Source: Macrocystis pyrifera
Taxonomy: Eukaryota > Sar > Phaeophyceae > Laminariales > Laminariaceae
Reading direction: 5' to 3'
Length of the DNA: 64,000 nucleotides
NCBI GenBank assembly: GCA_031763025.1
Contig: JASSKH010000010.1
Location: 13,347,427 to 13,411,426 of the forward strand
Shown: one piece after another, positions 61,157 through 64,000 of the stretch
Numbering within the stretch: the first letter of the stretch is position 1
Layout: every line of letters begins with the position of its first letter
Translations under genes and position numbers: made by a program
The notes under the pieces: model-generated
The model's database searches: none
Told to the model about the DNA's origin: nothing
Seen by the model: only the letters and a program-made list of their open reading frames with translations

Positions 61157-61412
61157 GCAGCGGCAACAACAACAACAACAAATACAAACTCGCGTGCCTC
61201 GTTTTTTTTTCCGCGCTGCATCGACCTGGCGAGTCCAGACGACGGCGAAGCAGACGGTGCTGTACAACCTTTTCGAGTGGCCCTCGAGAACGCACGCTCG
61301 GGTCGTCGTGGTGGGGATCGCGAACACCATGGACCTCCCGGAGCGGTGCCTGCCGCGGGTCAGCAGCCGAATCACCGCACGGCTCGCCTTTAAACCGTAC
61401 AACAAGGTTCAG
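43452..61412 (+). CDS. ORC1: ORC1, origin recognition complex subunit 1 (3' partial)
   Basis: ORC1 is the ATP-binding large subunit of the nuclear complex that marks replication origins and loads MCM helicase with CDC6. Exons 43452-43570, 46030-46140, 48233-48293, 49617-49779, 54129-54306, 54891-55066, 57379-57446, 58207-58302, 59130-59270, 61239-61412 join in phase without stops (429 codons). Domains: a BAH domain (YYSRLSVGDESYSCGDCVMM, EILYIFKDQFGGQWLEIRWL, FETNDVVTCP), a linker with KKELRRRR and an Asp/Ser-rich stretch, then AAA+: LHVTAVPKSLPCRTEE, Walker A GMPGSGKT, VVELNGMRLVDPHQ, Walker B LVLVVDELDYM, sensor 1 VVVGIANTMDLPER and SSRITARLAFKPYN. The AAA+ lid and winged-helix exons must lie beyond the window. 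The start ATG (43452) is the nearest in frame but an upstream exon is possible. Confidence 0.93.
44091..44430. repeat. 67-bp minisatellite, five copies
   Basis: Units at 44091, 44158, 44225, 44293 and 44360, each like GATACCGATAAACAAAAAAG, then TACGTATTCGATACGA and TTTCGATATTTGATC, lengths 67, 67, 68, 67, 71. It lies in the first ORC1 intron. Because 67 is not a multiple of 3, the same peptides appear in every frame. Confidence 0.93.
44583..44687. mobile_element. TTACGGGGG MITE, copy 5
   Basis: TTACGGGGGTCCATAGTTAA to ACTACGGACCCCCGTAA with TA flanks, 105 bp, in ORC1 intron 1. Confidence 0.95.
44775..44893. mobile_element. TTACGGGGG MITE, copy 6, with internal insertion
   Basis: TTACGGGGGGCCATA to ATGGTCCCCCGTAA; about 14 extra bases (CCTGGTACCAGGTAG) interrupt the left end. 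Confidence 0.9.
45047..45145. mobile_element. TTAACCC MITE, copy in ORC1 intron 1
   Basis: TTAACCCCTTTTATCAATAG, GTACTGCAGTCCC and TTTGTCCCCCAAACGGGAC, ending CAGTCCTAAAAG; the right end is worn. Confidence 0.8.
45371..45456. mobile_element. ACTCTG-type hairpin MITE
   Basis: CATTCTGGTCGGAAATATAA pairs with CTTTATTTACGACCAGAGTG, 86 bp. Related hairpins are at 50137-50210, 58432-58502 and 58750-58824. Confidence 0.75.
46030..46140 (+). CDS. ORC1: ORC1 exon, BAH domain core
   Basis: Completes a split CAG and reads DPAEILYIFKDQFGGQWLEI then RWLYTKEDIEERVPKSK, the BAH pattern of I..I.. and W...RW. Donor AGCAA|GTGAGG. Confidence 0.9.
46312..46595 (-). repeat. family 1 repeat, antisense copy
   Basis: G-rich start, then GTCATGCATGACCGTAGTCG, GGGACGGAGCACGTCG, AAGCGCCGTGAGGTG, GGTGAGCTGCATCCTACTAA and GACAGCTTCAATGAG. 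It begins 170 bases after an ORC1 5' splice site. Confidence 0.85.
46596..46895 (-). repeat. family 1 repeat, antisense copy nested with a second 3' end
   Basis: A G run (46598-46612) then CGATATCATGCATGGCCGTA, an interruption, and a second CATGCATGGCCGTAGTCG (46673) leading into a longer copy ending GGTGAGCTGCGTCC. Two truncated copies are stacked head to tail. Confidence 0.8.
47860..48240. repeat. degenerate GATCTTGATGCTTG repeat region
   Basis: CTTGATCTTGATG, TTAATCTTGACGCTTTG, TTAATCTTGATGCTTGG and similar words follow each other up to the ORC1 exon at 48233, so the exon border lies inside repeat-like DNA. Confidence 0.75.
48233..48293 (+). CDS. ORC1: ORC1 exon, BAH FETND motif
   Basis: A 61-nt exon completing a split AAG: LPSIEEAEVFETNDVVTCPA. 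BAH domains have E[VL]F.S/T...D..P at this place. Acceptor GACCTCGAG is weak but phase fits; donor GCG|GTAAGT is strong. Confidence 0.85.
48808..48975 (-). repeat. poly-C-tailed repeat, family 2 copy
   Basis: G-rich start, CGTACTCATTTGCTG, TTGACCATTGACCACGC, ATCCCTTTCGAGACGGAGCA, then AGAGACACCTCCAACAATTG and GGGCGCTCATTT. The same order is at 59470-59680 and, truncated, at 54314-54480. Confidence 0.85.
49378..49600 (+). repeat. degenerate GGTTCG/GGTAC pentamer satellite
   Basis: GGTTCGGTTCGGTTCGGTCG changing to CGGTACGGTACGGTAC over about 220 bases, ending 16 bases before an ORC1 exon (49617). No separate polypyrimidine tract is visible before that acceptor. Confidence 0.9.
49617..49779 (+). 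CDS. ORC1: ORC1 exon, BAH end and basic stretch
   Basis: Acceptor GGTGCAG; reads EAVVHKVSVFGEDDFRRMVK then HRDFLCRNAFDKEMKR, the FLCR..FD end of a BAH domain. Two donors are possible: AAGAG|GTGGGC at 49741 (phase 2) or GGGG|GTTGAG at 49779 (phase 1). Only the second joins the next exon in its acidic frame, adding WAQKKELRRRRG. Confidence 0.85.
50137..50210. mobile_element. ACTCTG-type hairpin MITE, GGCCGGAAATATA copy
   Basis: ATGGCCGGAAATATAGAG pairs with CTTTATATTTCCGGCCAGA, about 74 bp, ORC1 intron 4. Confidence 0.75.
50740..51032 (-). repeat. cluster of four truncated family 1 ends separated by G runs
   Basis: CATGGCCGTAGTC(A/G)TA.GACCATAGACC recurs at 50760, 50929, and 50984 with 5' cut points at different places (after CCGGGGAC, CCTCG, CCTCG), and each is headed by its own G run, including the 64-base run. 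Confidence 0.85.
50814..50877. repeat. poly-G tract, 64 bases uninterrupted
   Basis: Longest homopolymer in the window, between truncated family 1 copies in ORC1 intron 4. Its true length may differ from the assembly. Confidence 0.9.
51473..51505 (+). repeat. CGT trinucleotide microsatellite
   Basis: Eleven consecutive GTC/CGT units after a C run, in ORC1 intron 4. Confidence 0.9.
51756..51890 (-). repeat. family 1 repeat, truncated copy
   Basis: A G run (51758-51796 with one A) followed by TACTCGATATCGTGTATGGC, CATAAACCCTCGCATCCC and GGAGCATGCCGGG. Confidence 0.85.
52106..52180. mobile_element. ACTCTGTCCCG hairpin MITE
   Basis: Perfect 11-base ends ACTCTGTCCCG/CGGGACAGAGT, 75 bp, centre CTAATATTCAATAAAA. 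Confidence 0.88.
52585..52689. mobile_element. TTACGGGGG MITE, copy 7
   Basis: TTACGGGGGGGCATATTAAG to ACTATGGCCCCCCGTAA with TA flanks, 105 bp. Confidence 0.93.
53132..53158 (+). repeat. interstitial TTAGGG-type motif
   Basis: TTAGGGTTAGGGTTGGAGTT followed by AGGGTTT: three near-repeats of the vertebrate/brown-algal telomere unit inside ORC1 intron 4. Too short to be a telomere. Confidence 0.6.
53411..53617. mobile_element. TTAACCC MITE interrupted by a TTACGGGGG MITE
   Basis: Left end TTAACCCATTGTAGGACTGC, inner TTGTCCCCAAAACGGGACGG up to 53498, and the remaining right end GGAGGAGTTAA at 53607-53617. The interruption is MITE copy 8. Confidence 0.85.
53499..53606. mobile_element. TTACGGGGG MITE, copy 8, nested
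   Basis: TTACGGGGGACCATAGTAAA to CTATGGACCCCCGTA; about 108 bp, inserted in the right arm of a TTAACCC MITE. Confidence 0.92.
54026..54117 (+). repeat. CCATGCCGTG pentamer repeat before an ORC1 exon
   Basis: TGCCGTGCCTTGCCGTGCCA and CATGCCATGCCATGCC type repeats ending about 10 bases before the acceptor at 54128. Confidence 0.9.
54129..54306 (+). CDS. ORC1: ORC1 exon, acidic Ser/Asp linker
   Basis: With one base from the previous exon it reads DTSESSSDEKDSDDDDDDSP then SKSALMGHDGGGCGGG and RQRQAKR, typical of the disordered linker between the BAH and AAA+ parts. It ends in phase 2 at AAGAG|GTGAGG, matched by the next exon. Confidence 0.75.
54307..54490 (-). mobile_element. two family 2 insertions with about 14-bp target duplications
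   Basis: CCAAGAGGTGAGGG occurs at 54300, 54395 and, less one base, near 54480. Between them lie two copies of a poly-G-headed piece (GACCACGCATCCCTTTCGAG), cut after GGAGCACCGTT and after GGAGCA. The duplicated target is the 3' end of an ORC1 exon with its 5' splice site. Confidence 0.85.
54583..54615 (+). repeat. CTC trinucleotide microsatellite
   Basis: Eleven CTC units in an ORC1 intron. Confidence 0.9.
54891..55066 (+). CDS. ORC1: ORC1 exon, AAA+ N-terminal LHV motif
   Basis: Acceptor CATACACTCAG; a short Gly-rich stretch leads to FSLAMDRLHVTAVPKSLPCR and TEERNVLLNFLKSNIKSG, the family's L..S..P..LPCRE.E segment before Walker A. Ends in phase 1 at TCAG|GTGCGC. Confidence 0.9.
55187..55285. 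mobile_element. TTAACCC MITE, worn copy
   Basis: GTTAACACTTTTAGGAATGC, GTCCCGTGTTGGGGAC, then GTCCAAAACGGGACTGCAAT and CCTAAAAAGGTTGA. Confidence 0.8.
55628..55946 (+). repeat. family 1 repeat, sense copy
   Basis: GGCGAGGCACCCACGAGGCA through GCGGTTCTTAGTGGGATGCA and GACTACGGCCATGCACGATA to a C tract at 55934-55946. It lacks the first about 200 bases of the longest copies. Confidence 0.88.
55960..56512 (+). repeat. family 1 repeat, long sense copy with 36-C tail
   Basis: TATATGGGTTGGGCTGGCG, CATGCCGCTCACTACGTGAG, GTTAGATCATTTGTGCGAGG, GGATGCAGCTCACCCTTCAT, GACTACGGCCATGCATGACA and a pure C run 56477-56512. It is the same length class as 42235-42776 and follows the previous copy directly. 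Confidence 0.9.
57379..57446 (+). CDS. ORC1: ORC1 exon, Walker A
   Basis: A 68-nt exon reading GGLGNALFVYGMPGSGKTAT then ANE; GMPGSGKT is the P-loop that binds ATP. Acceptor GTTGGCAG, donor GAG|GTACGT. Confidence 0.95.
57512..57585. mobile_element. ACTCTGTCACG hairpin MITE
   Basis: ACTCTGTCA and TGACAGAGT ends, 74 bp; the centre CCAATATTCAATATAA matches the copy at 52106. Confidence 0.85.
58207..58302 (+). CDS. ORC1: ORC1 exon, ELNGMRL motif
   Basis: VMGILRSQHAQRQLPNFKVV then ELNGMRLVDPHQ, the strand and loop after Walker A. The acceptor is taken as GGTGAAG|GTG (phase 0); the upstream TACACACGGTG has no AG. Donor CAG|GTGAGC. Confidence 0.9.
58432..58502. mobile_element. ACTCTG-type hairpin, worn copy
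   Basis: CTACTCTCGCCGGGAACGTA against TATATTCCCGTCAGAGTAG. A related one is at 58750-58824 (TACTCTGGCCCC, TTCCCGGTCAGAGTA). Confidence 0.65.
58580..58710. repeat. GGGTCGGATC repeat and its inverted continuation
   Basis: GGGTCGGATCGGGTCGGATC runs to about 58620 and again 58646-58660, then continues on the other strand as CACGACCCGACCC to 58700, so the two halves can fold together. Confidence 0.85.
59130..59270 (+). CDS. ORC1: ORC1 exon, Walker B
   Basis: AYTQLWMALSEEILQPKRAL then REFLVLVVDELDYM; DE of VVDELD is the catalytic Walker B acid pair. The donor ATG|GTGAGG runs straight into 24 or more G. Confidence 0.95.
59274..59690 (-). repeat. three stacked truncated poly-C-tailed repeats after an ORC1 exon
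   Basis: G run 59274-59294, then a family 2 end (59325-59365), a family 1 end (GCCATGCGTGGCCGTAGTCA to GGCAGACTTTGCTTGCAG, 59376-59482), and a longer family 2 copy (59484-59680). Confidence 0.85.
59761..59829. mobile_element. TGTCCCG hairpin MITE
   Basis: ATGTCCCGAAAAATAAG pairs with TTATATTCCGGGACAATG, about 69 bp, A/T-rich centre; related to the ACTCTGTCCCG family but lacking its outer bases. Confidence 0.65.
61124..61186 (+). repeat. AAC trinucleotide microsatellite
   Basis: AACAACAACAACAACAAC with two short interruptions, 53 bases before an ORC1 exon. Confidence 0.9.
61239..61412 (+). CDS. ORC1: ORC1 exon, sensor 1 region (last exon in window)
   Basis: TTAKQTVLYNLFEWPSRTHA then VVVVGIANTMDLPERCLPRV and SSRITARLAFKPYNKVQ: sensor 1 Asn in GIANTMDLPER and the arginine-finger region SSRI. 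Donor CAG|GTGGGA; no following exon was found before 64000. Confidence 0.95.
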
Positions 61413-62595
61413 GTGGGAAAGGACTCGACCCGTGCACTGCCCGCGACGTTTGTAGCCGTCATGAACAGACAGCAGAGTGCACAAGTTGGAAGTCATACAT
61501 ATAAATACGACTATTTTTTCAGGATTTGGGGTCGGTGTCACTTGCCAGCTCTTCGGTTCGTATCACAATCGGTCGGTACGACAAGCCCAAGCAGGCTGGC
61601 TTTTGCGTCAGCAGCTGACAGTAGGCGACGATGGACAGCACGACTAGCCTGCAGCAGGCGAGCTTTTAGCGTCAGAACCTAGGGTGACGTAGGCACGGCA
61701 CCAATATACGAAGCCCGTGGTATGTACTGCGTCACCGATGCCAAGATTTGCCCGCATTCCGTCACCACGGAGAGCTGTCTCTTCACAGCTGTAACGGCAA
61801 ACGAACGTACGTACACAGCTGTAACGGCAAAAAACGTACGTAGACAGCGAACTAACGTACGTGCTATCACAGGTTATTTTCGAAACACGACATGCGGGCA
61901 GAACAAAACACTGCTGCGCGCATGTGTCAGGAAAGATAGAGTACGGGGGAAAGGGGAATCGAAAGTTGAAGGTTCTGCTCTGCTCTGCCTGCGACTGATG
62001 CTGCTGGTGCTCTGCTGCTGCTGTACTGGTGTGTCAGTAGCTCTGCTTGCTGCTTTCCAGTTTTTATTTTCATTTTCGTGTTCGGTGTTTTCGCCCGCAT
62101 TCCGCCACCGCTGAAACTTGTGACTTGACAGCTATGATAGCAAACGTGCAATGTGAATCTTGAAATGGTTTATGGAGCAAACTCACATCGTTCTTTTCGC
62201 GACTCGACATTGGGATAAGGCAAGACTGAACATCACAGGAGGGGGACAGGTCCTGCTCTGCTCTGTGTGGCGCTACTGCTGCTGCTGCTGCTGCTGCTTG
62301 CTGCTGCTGCTGTTGGCGGTGCTAAGTGCTGTTTCTGGGGACTTTGCTGCCACGCCCAGACAAACTCTTTGGAAGCCCCTGCTCTGCAGATGGTGTGTTT
62401 TTTAGTGTTCTGTATTACTTACCAGAGGTACCAGGTATGATCTACCAGGTACCTGTGTTAAGATATAATCTACGTGTTATCCGTCACCAATGTCTGGCCG
62501 TGCGAGAGTCGCCGGAAAAATGTTGTTTATACTCTTTTTATTATCAACGCTTGGTATAGGTTTGTGTTCTACGAGTACAGCAGGTTTACTTTTTT
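61413..62595. other. ORC1 intron or 3' region, nothing else seen
   Basis: No following ORC1 exon (expected lid helices and a SGDARR-type motif) can be read. Contains a CTG microsatellite (62276-62314) and short CAGCTGTAACGGCAAA repeats (61787-61830). Confidence 0.4.
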
Positions 62596-62599
62596 CGTT

Positions 62600-63500
62600 T
62601 TTTTTTGTGGTTACGTACAGCAATTGTATGGTTTTTGAGTACTACGTCGTATTTCACCGTACAGCAGTACTTGGGCAGAGCGTTGTGGGTGGGTGGGTGG
62701 GTCTGTTGATGGGTTTGGTGATGATTCGTGGGTGGGTGTGTAGGTGGGTGGGCTAGTCGATCGGTTCGTACGTGAGTGAATGCTTTCTTTGTGCATGTGG
62801 GTACGTAGTACCCCTGTTCATAGTAACAATTGTAATATAAATCGTGTCTTTAGACGAACAACGTAAAAACAGTTCGAAGTAGATATACCTCAGCGTCCCG
62901 GTGGCTTGGTAGGTGGTCCGCGTGCCTGTCAAGATCAATTTCGTGGGTTCAAGTCTCACCGAGTGCATGCTCATAGGGACTTTTTTCTTGCATAAAAAAA
63001 TGATAAGCGCAAAGCGCGAAAGCGTGAGTTGGCTACATTCGATGAAAATCGACGAGCAGCGGGAATGCTGAACCCTATGCGCGACAAAAAATAGAGGCAC
63101 GTACCGGGGGCGAGAAGGGACGACACCTGTGACCACGGCTCTTCCAGAAGATCGTCGAGGGTAAAACCTCCTACGAGTGGGCTGGAAAGTAAAAGAAAAA
63201 AAAAGTGTTCAGTCGTAAGTATTGATTTGGGTTCTATTAATAGTTTTTTTTTTGTTGTCACGTATAGCAATCGTATGGTATGGGTTTGAGTATCACGTTT
63301 TTCATCGTACAGCAGTACTTGGGCAGAGCTTTGTGGGTGGGTGGTCTGTTGGTGGGTTTTTTTTGTGATTCATGGGTGGGTGGGTAAGTCGGTCGGTTCG
63401 TTCGTGGTTGAATGTTTTCTTCGTGCATGTGAGTATACGCAGTACTCCAGTTCATAGCAATAGTTATAATGTAACCGTGTCTTGAGGCGAACAATGTATA
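62600..63500 (+). repeat. direct repeat of about 260 bp flanking a SINE
   Basis: 62600-62868 and 63248-63498 share CAGCAGTACTTGGGCAGAGC, GGGTGGGTGG, TCGTGCATGTG-type and GTGTCTT.AG.CGAACAA.GTA blocks in order. The SINE lies between them. Confidence 0.85.
62896..63205 (+). mobile_element. tRNA-derived SINE, sense copy
   Basis: Head TGGCTTGGTAGGTGGTCC (A-box-like) and GTGGGTTCAAGTCTCACCGA (B box in a pairing T-arm), with the loop CTGTCAA recalling tRNA-Asp(GUC); body shared with 15340-15660; A-rich tail 63188-63205. The acceptor stem does not pair, so it is not a working tRNA gene. Confidence 0.85.
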
Positions 63501-64000
63501 AATATATATAGGCAGATACATAAGTATTCTGTCATATTGATTCGAGCCTTTTCTTGCGTCACCGTCGTTTTTGCTGTAGCACGACGACTCCGAAGGGAAC
63601 TCTCCTATCGAAATCGCGGCCGCGCAACAACTGCTGTATACGACATTTACTTGCAAACCCGAACGTTAGTTGTTGCGGGCACTACTGCCTTCCCCCCGTG
63701 CCGAACCCTCCTCTAATCAGTATGGTGTAGCCTAAACGTAACTGTTACGTACCATCCCCATGCCATGCACCACTGAACCCTTGCCCCCCACTTGATAGTA
63801 CCTGGTTATCCTGTTGTTGTTCGCCGCGTTTAAACCTTACTCTTAAATCACCCGCTCATCGGTCACATTATCGTAGCCAAGACAAAAAAAAATTGTTTGT
63901 CACAATAACACAACTTTGGTTGGTTGGCTTTCTCAGGGTTATTCCGCAGTAATTGGCGCAGTAGCCCAAAGCCAATCAAACGAAGTCAAGAAACGACTCA
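63501..64000. other. right edge, no gene seen
   Basis: No supported coding stretch or repeat family. Confidence 0.4.

Noticed and set aside
60903-61541. 212-codon minus-strand open frame with Leu-rich runs
   Set aside because: Antisense to the AAC and AGC repeats and to an ORC1 exon; no membrane-protein context beyond low complexity.
62896-62970. A functional tRNA gene
   Set aside because: A and B boxes are present, but the acceptor and anticodon stems do not pair, and the sequence continues into a shared SINE body with an A-rich tail.

Overview
This is a nuclear window from a eukaryote with intron-rich genes. Three protein genes can be read, all on the + strand: the autophagy lipid scramblase ATG9 (about 358-11463, its 5' part outside the window), a hAT-superfamily transposase with DUF659 and three BED-like zinc fingers (about 29469-37674), and origin recognition complex subunit ORC1 (about 43452-61412, its 3' part outside the window). 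Introns run from 0.16 to 4.3 kb with GT-AG ends. Large introns, many G/C homopolymers, a TTAGGG-type interstitial telomere motif and the overall style fit a stramenopile, most likely a brown alga with a larger genome than Ectocarpus. That placement is inference from gene style, not a proven identification.

Layout. 1-11.5 kb: ATG9, 13 exons whose phases all join without a stop. 11.5-29.3 kb: no gene I can defend; it holds tandem repeats (13.96-14.70 and 16.03-17.37 kb), an antisense copy of a tRNA-derived SINE, an LTR-like repeat pair (18.4-19.8 kb), a TAA-flanked 776-bp DNA transposon (26.8-27.6 kb) and short hairpin MITEs. 29.3-37.7 kb: the hAT gene, with an internal triplication of its zinc-finger module and a tandem duplication covering one intron/exon boundary. 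37.7-43.4 kb: repeat-rich spacer. 43.4-61.4 kb: ORC1, with an N-terminal BAH domain, an acidic linker and an AAA+ domain with Walker A, Walker B and sensor 1 readable; its introns are packed with mobile fragments. 61.4-64 kb: a second SINE, inserted between two copies of a roughly 260-bp direct repeat.

ATG9 and ORC1 are housekeeping genes with unrelated jobs (autophagosome membrane supply; replication origin licensing) and nothing suggests they work together. The distinctive content is the mobile DNA: (1) families of variably truncated retroposon-like repeats that end in long poly-C tracts (poly-G on the other strand), two of them flanked by about 14-bp target duplications that copied an ORC1 5' splice site; (2) a MITE family (TTACGGGGG ends) whose TA target duplication is proved inside the window by empty and filled copies of the same tandem repeat; (3) a second MITE family (TTAACCC ends), one copy of which was hit by the first; (4) a third family of 65-90-bp hairpins with ACTCTG ends; (5) homopolymers of up to 64 G. 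Most long open frames in the window are low-complexity or antisense artefacts of these repeats.
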